A stretch of 64,000 nt of DNA from Sacculina carcini. Taxonomy: Eukaryota; Arthropoda; Thecostraca; Sacculinidae. The notes under the pieces are model-generated. The model worked only from the letters and a program-made list of their open reading frames with translations. It did not search any database and was not told the DNA's origin. The stretch's first letter is position 1, and the number at the start of each line of letters is the position of its first letter. Position numbers and translations under genes: made by a program. Location of the stretch: the NCBI GenBank assembly GCA_916048095.2, contig OU696577.1:10565907-10629906 (forward strand), read 5' to 3'. Below are positions 11,955 to 22,778 of this stretch, piece by piece.

Positions 11955-14930
11955 TCAACATTTGAAGTCATCTCTTATAACCTGATTGACCAGATCATAT
12001 GCCTCATTAAACATGAATGTCTTGAGTCTTTTCTTGAATATTTTAATATTCAAGCTGATTTTGATATAGTTTGGCAATTTATTGTATAGCACTGGTGCAC
12101 AATATTTGAATGCTCTTGAACCGAGTAAAGACTGACTTCTTTGATGGGCTAGATTATTCGTGTTCGATGTAGATCTTAAACGCACTTCAGTATCTGGATA
12201 ATATAATTCGATGCAACTTCTCAGATATTCCGGCTTTCCAGTCCACAGTACTTGATAGGTCAAAGCACAAATTTTGAATATTAAGCGAGCCTTTATTGGC
12301 AACCAATGCAGCTTTATTAGAGTTGGTGTGACATGTTCTCGAGGTGATACTCCCTTAATCAATCTAGCTGCTCTATTCATAACAATCTGCAACTTTCTCA
12401 ATAGGTAATTGGGCAGTCCGTAATACAAAGCATTGCAGTAATCTAATCTTGATATCACTTGATTTTGCACCAATAATCTAACAGATTTTTCATCAAGGTA
12501 TTTTTTCAGAAAAGCAATATTTTTCAGATGAAAATTCGCTCTTCTGACCACATTTGCTACTTGGTTTTCAAGTGATAGTGATGAGTCAATAATGACACCC
12601 AGATTTCTCGCATTATCCACTACCTCCAACTCAATCTGATTCAAGTTTAACTTTGGAATTTGAAGTGTTCTACGAGTACACCTCTTTGCTATGATCAGAC
12701 ACTCAGTTTTTTCTTCATTTAGTTTCAGTCTCTTATACGACATCCACTGCTTTATGTCATCTATAACTTGACCCAATAAGCATTGCGTTGACTCAATATT
12801 GGAAAACGACATGTAAATTTGTGTGTCATCGGCAAATAATTTGAATTTTACGCCGTGTTTAGTTATTATATTTGATAGCCCAACAGTATAAATAGAAAAA
12901 AGTAAAGGTCCAAGAAGACTTCCCTGAGGAACTCCTCTCTGCAGATAGTGTTTGCCTGAGCTTTCATTTCCAATTTGCACACAGTAACTTCGGCTTGTTA
13001 AATATGATGCAATTAAGTCTAATGCTTTCCCCTCTATTCCAACATTGAAACAATCCTTTAAAAGTAAATGGTGATCGACCGTGTCAAATGCAGCGCTGAG
13101 GTCTAAAAGAAGAATCAGGCCACACTTGCCACTGTCCATCATGCAGAGTAAGTCATTTGCTACTGAACATAGGGTGGTTTCTGTGGAATAGAATGTCCGA
13201 AATGCTGATTGTTCATCTGGTAACGCCCCAACTTCATTGATATGCGCTGAAATCTGATTCAACATAGCCCTCTCAATAACCTTGGACAAAAACATTATGT
13301 TTGAAACCGGTCTATAAGAGCTGAGTTCTTGAGGATCTTTTCCATTTTTGAGAATTGGCTTAATTACAGCCTGTTTCGCATCTTCAGGAAAAATCGCAGA
13401 CTCAAAGGTTGCATTTATAATAGCGGTGAATACCAATAATAAGTTGTCAAAATCGGTGCTATTATACAGATGATCCATAGGAATGGGGTCCAATAAGCAA
13501 TAAGTTCGCCTAACTGATCTCAATATGTTCTTCACCTCAACAATATTTCTGGCAGAGAATGTTTCCAGTCTTGTATTTATCTCTGTTACCCCATCATGAA
13601 CATAATTTCCAATATATGCTATTTCATTTACAATTTTTGTAATTTTTTGAGTAAAATATATTGCAAATTTATCCGCTAATTCTTTTTCCTTATATCCTTG
13701 AGGTAATTTTGAAATTTTCTTCATTCCTGAAATATTTTTCAGAATATTATATACCTTTCCAATATCATCACCTGCCTCACTCACTTTTCTGGTATAATAC
13801 TCTTTCTTTGCTTGCATGATTAGTTTGTTTAAGTGAAGACGTGCCACACGATAATCACTGTGTGCATCTTCAAACTGTGATCTACGCCAAATTTTTTCTT
13901 TTTTTCTTTTCAAGCGTTTTGCCCGCAGTACCTCCTTGTTGAACCAGGGAGCTGATGGTCTGTCAAAAATTGTTCTGTGGACTTGAGGACACTGTGAGTT
14001 GTATTCATGCTTCACGACCTCATTGAACTTACTTAAAAGACAAGTTGAGCACTGATACATGGACATTACATGCACACAATTTGAATAGAGCATTTGGTCT
14101 AGACTGTATATTGTATTAAAAATTAACGCCGCAGGGTCCAGGCTGTCCATTTTTCTGCAAAGCACCGTTCGTACACTATTGGAACCACTATGGACAGGTA
14201 AGAAAAAATCAACTATTTTATGAACAGGTGATATTCGATGAATATTATCAACCGAGACATTACTGATATAATTTGATTTATTTCCCGAAATAATAAGATC
14301 CAGAATGTGACCGGCTTTCGACGTCGGTTCTAACACATGATTAGAAAGATCGTAACTACTTAGGACATTTTTGAACTCATTTGCATAATAGTTGTTAGCA
14401 TCATCAAACCAAATATTAAAATCTCCACATATCACATTGTGATATGAAACCATGTCTAAAGACTCTATATACATCCTGAATTCTTCTAAAAACAAGCTTA
14501 GTTTGAGATTTGGCGGACGATACACCACAGTAATAATTATTTTAGTATTCCCCATTTCTAAAGCACACTGCATGTGCTCAAAACTTTGTCTATTAGCGGA
14601 ACTCAACTGCCTCACTTTAGAGCATTTATTGCATACAAAGATACCCACTCCACCCCCTTTACCGTTTGTTCTGGGCTTATGAAGAAAAATAAAATTATTA
14701 GGAGTCATTTCTGTAATAATTGCCATATCATTACTGGTCAACCAGGTTTCTGTGAGTGCCAATACTTTATAACCCTCGTCCATTAACAGCTGTGAAATAT
14801 CAATAGTCTTATTACATACCGACTGAATGTTGACTAGGCCACATTTCATACTAGACGAATTACTGGCCATAATCTGTTTTTGTTTGTACATTCGCCATTT
14901 CTTGTTGCATTGACGGGCAGCACATGTCAT
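11955..14930 (-). CDS. LINE A ORF2: endonuclease-reverse transcriptase
   Basis: This 991-residue open frame encodes an APE-type endonuclease followed by reverse transcriptase, which nick target DNA and copy the LINE RNA into it. Endonuclease signatures seen are LALTETWL, VVYRPP, CGDFNIW and HILDLIIS. The usual final SDH is replaced by SPVHK, so the Asp normally paired with the catalytic His looks altered. RT signatures are LDLSAAFDTVDHHLLL, GVPQGSLLGPLLF and the catalytic FADDTQIY. The C-terminal LHWLPIKARLIFKI and RSQSLLGSRAFKY segments are typical of L2/CR1-type elements. It overlaps ORF1 by about 70 bp in another frame. Confidence 0.9.
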   Translation of the reverse strand: MTCAARQCNKKWRMYKQKQIMASNSSSMKCGLVNIQSVCNKTIDISQLLMDEGYKVLALTETWLTSNDMAIITEMTPNNFIFLHKPRTNGKGGGVGIFVCNKCSKVRQLSSANRQSFEHMQCALEMGNTKIIITVVYRPPNLKLSLFLEEFRMYIESLDMVSYHNVICGDFNIWFDDANNYYANEFKNVLSSYDLSNHVLEPTSKAGHILDLIISGNKSNYISNVSVDNIHRISPVHKIVDFFLPVHSGSNSVRTVLCRKMDSLDPAALIFNTIYSLDQMLYSNCVHVMSMYQCSTCLLSKFNEVVKHEYNSQCPQVHRTIFDRPSAPWFNKEVLRAKRLKRKKEKIWRRSQFEDAHSDYRVARLHLNKLIMQAKKEYYTRKVSEAGDDIGKVYNILKNISGMKKISKLPQGYKEKELADKFAIYFTQKITKIVNEIAYIGNYVHDGVTEINTRLETFSARNIVEVKNILRSVRRTYCLLDPIPMDHLYNSTDFDNLLLVFTAIINATFESAIFPEDAKQAVIKPILKNGKDPQELSSYRPVSNIMFLSKVIERAMLNQISAHINEVGALPDEQSAFRTFYSTETTLCSVANDLLCMMDSGKCGLILLLDLSAAFDTVDHHLLLKDCFNVGIEGKALDLIASYLTSRSYCVQIGNESSGKHYLQRGVPQGSLLGPLLFSIYTVGLSNIITKHGVKFKLFADDTQIYMSFSNIESTQCLLGQVIDDIKQWMSYKRLKLNEEKTECLIIAKRCTRRTLQIPKLNLNQIELEVVDNARNLGVIIDSSLSLENQVANVVRRANFHLKNIAFLKKYLDEKSVRLLVQNQVISRLDYCNALYYGLPNYLLRKLQIVMNRAARLIKGVSPREHVTPTLIKLHWLPIKARLIFKICALTYQVLWTGKPEYLRSCIELYYPDTEVRLRSTSNTNNLAHQRSQSLLGSRAFKYCAPVLYNKLPNYIKISLNIKIFKKRLKTFMFNEAYDLVNQVIRDDFKC

Positions 14931-15945
14931 TTGAACAATGTCCGACGTTTTCTCTCCTGAATCTTACACAGTTGATGCACTTTTTCACGCTCGACGTGCA
15001 GCTCCTTGAATCATGAGCGCCCGCACACCGAAAACAATACGGGCCATCACCAGCAGATTTAGCAGAACAATTAGCCGCAGTGTGGCCAAATCGCTGACAA
15101 TGGTAACACGCCAGTGCATAGAATCTGTCCAGCACTCTGTAGATGCCCCACTCCAATCGCAGTCTGTCACCCTGTTTAGCTACGGCTCTTCTGATTTCAG
15201 GGTTGCACTTTACAATGTAGTGGTGTGTCTTACCCGCGGCTGGTTTTTTGAAAACCACCTCCATCTTTTTTGCAGCGTCTTCAATTTCTTCAAGTGCTGG
15301 GTTTCTTGTAATAATATTTTGAACAATGTTTTCTCCATCTTCCTCTGTGTTCACATTGCATATCATTATCTTGGGTTCTAACTTTTTCACAATTTTCGTT
15401 GTCACATTTTCGACATCCTTCAGTTTCTCCACAGCCACATCACGTTCATTTCTGTTCTGGAAATTTATTATAATATTTCCTTTTCTTGTGAACTTCGTGT
15501 TTTGAGCTTGCACATTTTGAATGGCAGATTTCACATGCGACTTATTCACCATGCCAGCTTCAACAGATTTTGATTTCACTATCAACAGGTTCTTACCTTT
15601 TTAGCGGCATCCAACCACGCGCTTCCCGTTGAGCTACGCAATACATTGTCACCTAGAGGTTCCGTCGTAGCACGATGATTTTCATCCATGCAACACCGCG
15701 CCGCAGCCTCGCTTCCCATATGACTCACATTGTCGCGAATCCATTTTCTTCTCCAGTTTGTTCACTTTTTGTATCACTTCAGTCAGTTTTTCCCCCAGCT
15801 GTTCATCGTTTGACAGTTTTCGCATCAGATCCTTGTTCATCTCCTTCAACTCTTCAACCATCTGTTGTAGATGCATAATTTTGTCATGCTTCTCATTGCA
15901 GTCCTTGCACGTTTTTTTCTTGGCACCTGATGTTGCCATATCCAA
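14860..15945 (-). pseudogene. LINE A ORF1 (gag-like zinc-knuckle protein), frameshifted
   Basis: Three frames cover one ancestral ORF1. The N-terminal part (15945 to about 15730) starts MDMATSGAKKKTC and has a Leu/Lys-rich coiled coil. A middle part in a second frame (about 15730-15605) reads RDNVSHMGSEAAARCCMDEN and later STGSAWLDAAKK. The last part, from about 15600 in the original frame, reads KNLLIVKSKSVEAG and ends with zinc knuckles CYHCQRFGHTAANC and CFRCAGAHDSRSC. Such proteins coat LINE RNA. The two frame changes lie at or beside A-runs and compensate each other. Both are repeated in the duplicated 5' fragment at 30.3-31.2 kb. Confidence 0.75.
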
Positions 15946-18441
15946 TTAGGCACTATTTCCTCCCTATTCCTATTACTTGTAGATATTAGCAGTTTGCGAG
16001 GGACAATACGCTTAATCAATTAATTTCCCTGCAACTACCGCACGTACCACATTAAATGTCGCACGTGGATTTGGCGAAATTTCTTCTGCGCTATTTTTTT
16101 ATGGATTTTGCTGTGAAACTATTGCGCTGCGTAAATAATGCACAAAAATTGCTTCATGAAATTCACCCAATTTTTATATCAATAGTACTTATATCAATGT
16201 TGTGTTGAATTCATAGTGACATGTAACAGCACAAATCTGATAAATATGCACATGAATGTTTAAATTTTGTGCTTTATTATTGACTAAAATATTTGTAATT
16301 TATTAATTTATAAACGTTAAATATACTAAATATAATAGAATATAGGTGTGTGAAAAGACAAGACAGTCATAGTTTTTCTATTACTCAAATCTGACAGGGC
16401 CGTCGTTCATAAAACCTGTAAACTTCCTTCAATCTGCAGTTGAAGAAGTTTGTTGTTGAGACTGCTGTGCCAATCGGTTTGGGAGTCACTGGTTCACTGA
16501 GTTCTGTTCGTTACGTGATCACACTGGCGATACGTGTTTGTTCAGTGTTGTTGTGACATCAGTTATCAGCTGATATGCGCTCGTGTGTATTTGTGCTTGA
16601 TTCTCGTCAATTCTCTGGTGGCTTTGTGTTTGTTGATCCGTGCTTGTGGTGTTGTGTTTCATATCGGCTTCCTTGTTCATTCACTTCTCATATTTTCTTC
16701 ATTGTGCGTTTCCATGTGTGATTATTTTCCCGCTTTGGATTTCCTTAATTTGCTATCATACGAGTATGTAATTCATATTCCATAAGAACGATGTGATGCG
16801 AGAATATGCGATGAGAGGACCGTCGTTTGAAACATTTTTTCGGAATTTTTTCAAGGTGAGCGTTTTTATTTTTGTGCTTTGAACAGGTTCGGGGCTCTAT
16901 TTTTAAATTTAAAGAAACCTAAAATAGGGGCTGGTCTAAAAATGTCACAACTGGGCTTTAATACTTTAAATGCTAATATTGCCAAACATTTATTCGCTAA
17001 CACACACCAGTAGTGGATACAGAACTTACAGGGGCCCAGGTAGGTGCATATATAAAATATTATTTTTACTAAGATATACAACAATGTGCCTGGCCTCCTG
17101 GGCTTCTATATCTGCTGTGTTGAAAACTTGTCACGCATATTATGTGCAACTAGTTCACACGGCTGTTTCATATTAGTTTCACTGTTATTTTGGATGCACT
17201 AAATTACGTGAGGAGGAACAGAATAAATGGAATTAATGCGCACTTGAGGAAGAGAGTATTGCGCACGAGTATGCACTGAATAATTGACTTAATATGAATA
17301 TTAGAATCAGCGAACGAGATCAAATGGTGGGCGCCATATGGCCTGACAGGCCGGTGCGCCCCTTAAACACCAATTATCATCATGATCAAGGTCAAATGTG
17401 AAATTGCATGACAACAGTCCACATGCGGCCTGATCATCCACAGATACCGAGAAAATGAGAGAAGGGCATTACCGTTACAATGAAACTGAAGCGTGGTGAA
17501 ATGGAATCAGAACTGCTCCTGAACTACCATAGTCAATCTGTCACAACGATGATTGAATAAAAAAACAAGCGTCATTCTAATATCGCTTTTATGTGGCAGA
17601 TAAGTAATGTTGCCCGAAACGCCAGCATAACACACATTATTTAAGTTATTCTGGTAGCTAGCGTCTCGAGCCACCTTGTCGAGACTCGGCTCATGACCAC
17701 CGACATTCCACATGTACTTGCTCTTGTACTCCTAGTCAACTTGAGCTATACTCCCATGGTACCTAATATCTGTCGTCGTTTAATTACCATGATTGCGTCG
17801 ATCCGCACACTGCACTCATTTGAATAAACCTGGCCAATTAAAATGCACGTAATAATAATGAGATTGTAATCGACGATGCCATGTGTTTGTTTGTTCAGTT
17901 CGAATGACCTGTACGACAAACAATGTGGAAAAAGAGCGTGCAACGAAGGAAACCTGTCCGATGATAAACACAGCGTGCAAATATACAGGTGAGACTGGCA
18001 TTACACTATCAGTGCACAAGTGTTCGATCAAGAACAACTCACAAACTAATCCACAAATGACATATGGAGGCCACAAACTAATCCAGAAATGACATATGGA
18101 GGCCAAGCAGCGTGGTTTTCGCACGATCTTGTTTTCTAACATTTCAGCCGTATTTCCAAGTATTTTATCTACTCATATAAATGAGCATGAATGGTCCTTA
18201 CACCACAAGTTTGGATATATTGATGTATTTTGTATTTTATAACGTTACATTTGAAAACTTTTTGCCTAAACTTCATTCGTATTCGTCTCGTCGTGCTCTT
18301 TGGACGTGGTATTTTGGTGTCTTCAATTTTGGCCTAATTTAGATACTTGTTTTGGGTTGTTGATTATTTAACGGCGTTGAATAATCGTCATTCACGGTAA
18401 TTCAGTTAAATTACCTATTGGTTGATACTTGAGATTGAATA
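15946..18441. other. Non-coding stretch between the two LINEs
   Basis: No exon is evident. It probably includes the 5' UTRs of LINE A (reverse) and LINE B (forward), but neither boundary is visible. A short direct repeat, 'ccacaaactaatccacaaatgacatatggagg' in form, occurs twice in a row around 18038-18103. Confidence 0.4.
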
Positions 18442-19521
18442 ATGGACGAAAATAACCATGTCTGCCCATGTATTGTTTGTGAAAAACACTGTGGAAGTGG
18501 CATAAAATGTAGTGACTGCCAAAGTTGGATTCACTATTCTTGCACTTTGCTGCCAGACTATGCCATTATAAATTTCACCGCTACAAATAGGAAGTACACA
18601 TGCGAGCCATGCACCAAAAAAAATCATGCAAACTTCAGCACACTGAAAGAGAAGATAGATCAGTGCAGAGCGCTTGAAAGTGAGGAATCCATGATTGAAG
18701 ATAAATCAGAGGAAAAAACTCAGCAAAGCGCAAAACATGTCAATGCAAATATGAATAAAGAGCAGTTGTCGAATAATACAGACTACACGGAAGCAAAGGA
18801 AAACGAGCAGGAAAGGAATGCAAACGCGGAAAAAGCATGTACCTGTGAGTCTGAGTGCGATACAGCAAGGGAGTCTGTAGATGTTGACCCAAAAAAGGAG
18901 TTGAAAAAGAACACTCAAGTAGGAAAACATTCGTCCGCTGAAGTTAGAAAAAACCAAAGTCAAAACATTTGTAGGTACTATAGAAATGGTAATTGCAAAC
19001 ATGGAATCAGAGGCGTAGATTGTACACATAGCCACCCTAAACCATGCCCCAAGTTTCTGAAACATGGAACAAATAACAAATTGGGATGCAAGCTGGGGAA
19101 GGAGTGTCCACACTTCCATCCGAACATGTGCAGGGGTTCATTGAAGTCTCGGGTTTGCCTGAATGAAAATTGCAAATTCCCCCATGTCAGAGGTACAATG
19201 AGAAAAGATCGGGATGCCTTGACAAACCAGACTACAAATTACGCTGGTACAGGAGAGACCGTGAAAAACAAACCCAAAAATGGACACAGTATGAACAACA
19301 CAAACAAAAACAAATACAAGACAACAGAAAAAAATCGCCAGAAGGTGGTAGAAACTCGGACTCAAGCACAGAGGGAATATGATGGTGCAACTTTTTTAGA
19401 AACTTGTCTTCGAAGAATAGAGCAGATGGAAGAGAGAACAACCAGGATATTGGATACTCTGTTGACAAGAATGGAGAGAATAGAGACTCGGGAAAGAACA
19501 TGCAACCGATGTATACACTAA
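18442..19521 (+). CDS. LINE B ORF1: PHD-like plus triple CCCH zinc-finger protein
   Basis: The protein has 359 residues. Residues 8-57 form a PHD/RING-like cysteine cluster (CPCIVCEKHCGSG, CSDCQSWIHYSC, CEPC). A long charged Glu/Lys/Asn-rich linker follows. Residues 177-248 hold three CCCH fingers, spaced C-x7-C-x8-C-x3-H, C-x13-C-x5-C-x3-H and C-x8-C-x4-C-x3-H. The C-terminus (about 325-355) is a short coiled coil (RRIEQMEERTTRILDTLLTR). By analogy with other ORF1 proteins it should bind the element RNA and self-associate; CCCH fingers commonly bind single-stranded RNA, and the PHD-like finger might contact chromatin. It precedes and slightly overlaps ORF2. Confidence 0.85.
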   Translation: MDENNHVCPCIVCEKHCGSGIKCSDCQSWIHYSCTLLPDYAIINFTATNRKYTCEPCTKKNHANFSTLKEKIDQCRALESEESMIEDKSEEKTQQSAKHVNANMNKEQLSNNTDYTEAKENEQERNANAEKACTCESECDTARESVDVDPKKELKKNTQVGKHSSAEVRKNQSQNICRYYRNGNCKHGIRGVDCTHSHPKPCPKFLKHGTNNKLGCKLGKECPHFHPNMCRGSLKSRVCLNENCKFPHVRGTMRKDRDALTNQTTNYAGTGETVKNKPKNGHSMNNTNKNKYKTTEKNRQKVVETRTQAQREYDGATFLETCLRRIEQMEERTTRILDTLLTRMERIETRERTCNRCIH

Positions 19522-22500
19522 ACAATTTTATATACCTCAACATCAGGGGTCTTTATCCCAAATGTAGGCAAAGCAAGATCCCGATGTTGAGTGAATATGC
19601 ACTGGAAGAGAACTTGATGTTCCTTGCTCTAACAGAAACACATCTCAATCAAGAGCAATTCGATGCAGAAATAAATATAAAAAACTATTCTGTCTACAGA
19701 GCAGACAGAAAACAAAGAAAACACGGAGGTGTGGCCGTCTACATTAGAGATGATATTGCGGCTAACACGGAGGAAATTACGAGTTTCTCGAACGGAAGAA
19801 CAGAATTGTTGATAATGTACCTGAAAGGTGTAAACATTCTGCTGTTAACGGTGTATAGACCACCTGATACCACGGTACAACTTTTTTCTGAAGCATTAGA
19901 AAAAATATACAGAGCACTACGAAATCTGCCAACCCCTGAGACACAAGTAATTATGTTGGGAGATTTTAACTTTCCTACCATTTGCTGGGATACTCTGAGA
20001 GTGAGAAGTGGTATTATTACACTGGAAGAGAGACAACAAGCACAGGCTCTCATTGACTTGATACAGGAACATTATCTGGTGCAGTTAATTAAAGAACCAA
20101 CTAGATCACATAACGTCCTAGATCTGCTAATAACAAGCAATACTGGTATAGTACACTCTTGGTATGTCAAAGGCACCATCATGTCGGATCACAATGTTAT
20201 ACAGGGTAGATTACTCTCCCTCAGTGGAAAAAACAGTTGTGTAGAAAAACAGCATGATGCTGAAAATAATCTGGGAAAATACAACTTCTATTCTCCAAAC
20301 ATAAACTGGGACAATGTGACAGCTGCCATTGGACAAATAGATTGGAATGGACTCCTTTCAAGACTGGATGATGTCGACACAATAAATGAAGTGATTGTGA
20401 AAGAATGTTTGGCTGTTTGTGCTGAACTTATTCCCTATAAGAAGCAGCGACGTAACAGGTCAATAATCCCGAGAGACAGGAGAATACTCATGAGAAAGAG
20501 ACGCTTACTGGAGAAAAAACTACAAAGGAACGGAAAACAAAATAGAAATATAATAAATGAGCAGCTTCGTTTGATCGAACTTCAACTTGAGCAGTCACAT
20601 ACTGAGCAAAAAATGAGAGAAGAAATACTAGCAGTCGAAAAAATAAAAACAAATCCCAAATACTTCTTTGCATATGCAAACAAGAAGATAAAAACAACGT
20701 CAACAGTTGGTCCACTAACGAGAAAAGACGGTGAGCTCACAGGAGATGAATTGGAGATGGCCAATATATTGAAAGATCAATATGAAAGTGTCTTCAGTAG
20801 TCCGCTAGTAGACAAAGCAGTGGAAAATCCAAATGACTTCTTTACAGATTCGTCAACACGAACTGGTCAACTGTCGTTTTTTGATTTCACACAGCTGGAC
20901 ATTGTAGAGGCTATCGAAGATATCTCGAACGACGCAGCTCCAGGATCAGATGGATTTCATCCAATATTATTGAAAAAGTGTCGACATCAAATCGCACTAC
21001 CGCTGAAAATACTTTGGTCTCTATCACTAGAAACAGGCAAAATACCTTCGTGCTTGAAAACAGGCATCATAACTCCAATACATAAAGGAGGCAGTCGAGG
21101 ACTAGCCAGCAGATACAGGCCAATAACACTAACGTCACATATTATTAAAATATTTGAACGTATAGTAAAGAAGAAAATAACGACCTATTTGGAAGATCAT
21201 GGTTACTTCAATGTAGGACAGCATGGATTCAGGAGAGGAAGATCCTGCCTGTCTCAATTGATGACCCATTATGAAGAAGTATTGAAGAACATACAAGATG
21301 GATGCAATGCTGACGTCATCTATCTGGACTTCGAAAAGGCGTTCGATAAGGTCGATCATGGAGTTCTGTTACACAAACTGAGAAACCTGGGTATCACAGG
21401 GCACATTGGAAGATGGCTTCATAACTTCCTTACAGACAGGCAACAGAGAGTATCGGTTCGAGGGCACCTCTCAATTCCAGGAGAAGTAAGAAGTGGAGTG
21501 CCGCAAGGATCTGTACTAGGACCACTGCTGTTTATCGTCCATATAGGAGATATTGATGGCAGTCTCCAGTGCTCCAAGACCACATCTTTCGCTGACGACA
21601 CAAGAATGTTGTTGAAAATTGAAAGTACCGAAGATGTGGTCAAACTGCAATCCGACCTAGACTGTGTATTAACATGGGCCTCATCAAATAATATGAAACT
21701 AAACAGTGACAAATTCGAGCTGTTGAGATACGGTCCAAACGAAAAATTTAAGCAGGAAACGACATATGAGTGTAATGGCCGAATTATACCAGAACAGGTG
21801 CAAGTTAAAGATCTCGGCATATATATGAGCAGCGATGCAACATTCAATCATCACTATAACATCATAATTAACAACGCTAGAAAGATGAGTGGGTGGGTGC
21901 TTCGGACATTTCAAACAAGAGAACCAAGCTGCATGGTTGGAGTATGGAAAGCAATGATTTTGTCCAGAATGGAATATTGCTGCCAACTGTGGTGCCCCAA
22001 GAAAATGCAAGATATAGCAGAAATGGAAAGTGTCCAGAGGTCTTTCACCAGCAAGATCCAAGGGATGGAGACACTCAACTACTGGGAGAGGCTGAAAACT
22101 CTCAGGCTGTACTCTCTGCAAAGAAGAAGAGAGAGATACATAGTGATATATGTCTGGAAAATACTAGAAGGAAGTGTCCCAAACGTAGGCCTGCAGCAGC
22201 AAGTTCACCAAAGAAGAGGCAGGTTATGTTATGTGGAAGCAACTCAGGCATTCTCACAGAAACTGGGTACTATCATCCATAGCTCGTTCAGACACAATGG
22301 CAGACGTCTGTTCAACTGTATACCTCGAGAACTGAGAAACATCACTGGAGTGAAGACAGAGCTGTTCAAGCGAAGACTGGATAAATGGCTGAACGATATT
22401 CCTGATGAACCACCGATACCAGGATATCAGAGCTGTCATCACAACTCACTGCCGGAGATGATGGGACGACTAGCAACAATATCAGCAGTCCGAACTGCAG

Positions 22501-22532
22501 TCAGCGGAAGCCCACTTCAGCTGCGACACTAG
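19500..22532 (+). CDS. LINE B ORF2: endonuclease-reverse transcriptase
   Basis: The start chosen is the first ATG (MQPMYTLNNFIYLNIRGL) at 19500, giving 1010 residues. The same frame is open further left, inside ORF1, without an ATG. The APE endonuclease is complete by motif: LALTETHL, VYRPPD, LGDFNFP, LDLLITS and SDHNVI. RT motifs are YLDFEKAFDKVDHGVLL, SGVPQGSVLGPLLF and FADDTRMLL, and the C-terminal EYCCQLWCP and ERYIVIYVWKILEG segments are typical of CR1-type elements. It overlaps the last 22 bases of ORF1 in a different frame, which suggests termination-reinitiation for ORF2 translation. Confidence 0.92.
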   Translation: MQPMYTLNNFIYLNIRGLYPKCRQSKIPMLSEYALEENLMFLALTETHLNQEQFDAEINIKNYSVYRADRKQRKHGGVAVYIRDDIAANTEEITSFSNGRTELLIMYLKGVNILLLTVYRPPDTTVQLFSEALEKIYRALRNLPTPETQVIMLGDFNFPTICWDTLRVRSGIITLEERQQAQALIDLIQEHYLVQLIKEPTRSHNVLDLLITSNTGIVHSWYVKGTIMSDHNVIQGRLLSLSGKNSCVEKQHDAENNLGKYNFYSPNINWDNVTAAIGQIDWNGLLSRLDDVDTINEVIVKECLAVCAELIPYKKQRRNRSIIPRDRRILMRKRRLLEKKLQRNGKQNRNIINEQLRLIELQLEQSHTEQKMREEILAVEKIKTNPKYFFAYANKKIKTTSTVGPLTRKDGELTGDELEMANILKDQYESVFSSPLVDKAVENPNDFFTDSSTRTGQLSFFDFTQLDIVEAIEDISNDAAPGSDGFHPILLKKCRHQIALPLKILWSLSLETGKIPSCLKTGIITPIHKGGSRGLASRYRPITLTSHIIKIFERIVKKKITTYLEDHGYFNVGQHGFRRGRSCLSQLMTHYEEVLKNIQDGCNADVIYLDFEKAFDKVDHGVLLHKLRNLGITGHIGRWLHNFLTDRQQRVSVRGHLSIPGEVRSGVPQGSVLGPLLFIVHIGDIDGSLQCSKTTSFADDTRMLLKIESTEDVVKLQSDLDCVLTWASSNNMKLNSDKFELLRYGPNEKFKQETTYECNGRIIPEQVQVKDLGIYMSSDATFNHHYNIIINNARKMSGWVLRTFQTREPSCMVGVWKAMILSRMEYCCQLWCPKKMQDIAEMESVQRSFTSKIQGMETLNYWERLKTLRLYSLQRRRERYIVIYVWKILEGSVPNVGLQQQVHQRRGRLCYVEATQAFSQKLGTIIHSSFRHNGRRLFNCIPRELRNITGVKTELFKRRLDKWLNDIPDEPPIPGYQSCHHNSLPEMMGRLATISAVRTAVSGSPLQLRH

Positions 22533-22620
22533 ATGTCGGAATCAGCCAAAGTAACCAAAGTAAGTAACCTGTGAAATAGCTGGATATTTTTATAATTGTC
22601 TGAAAGTTTTTTCGTCGAGT

Positions 22621-22778
22621 ATTTCGGCCGTCAATAACCACTATCGAGAGTTATTGAACACTGACAGTAGAGCGATGTCGCATCGTTACAAGTCATACAC
22701 AAACACACAAGCATATCAGCGTCGCAACACACAACACATGAACATGAACAATGATGTGACTGAGTCGTCGTTTGTGTA
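22621..22778 (+). repeat. LINE B 3' tail sequence shared with 58.1 kb
   Basis: This block, from 'cggccgtcaataaccac' to 'gagtcgtcgtttg', is nearly identical to 58097-58255. Its position just after ORF2 suggests that it is the LINE B 3' UTR and that the 58-kb copy is a 5'-truncated insertion. It could instead be an unrelated repeat next to the LINE. Confidence 0.65.

Larger units (their letters stand above)
11476..15945 (-). mobile_element. LINE A (CR1/L2-like non-LTR retrotransposon)
   Basis: The element is on the reverse strand. The 3' end is marked by a short microsatellite tail, about three units of 'ttctttatt' (11476-11504 as printed, AATAAAG-like in element sense), as in CR1/L2 elements, which end in short tandem repeats rather than poly(A). 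ORF2 is open and ORF1 is frameshifted. The 5' end is not defined; sequence upstream of 15945 to about 16.4 kb may be 5' UTR. The left breakpoint of the large tandem duplication (15059) falls inside ORF1. Confidence 0.8.
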
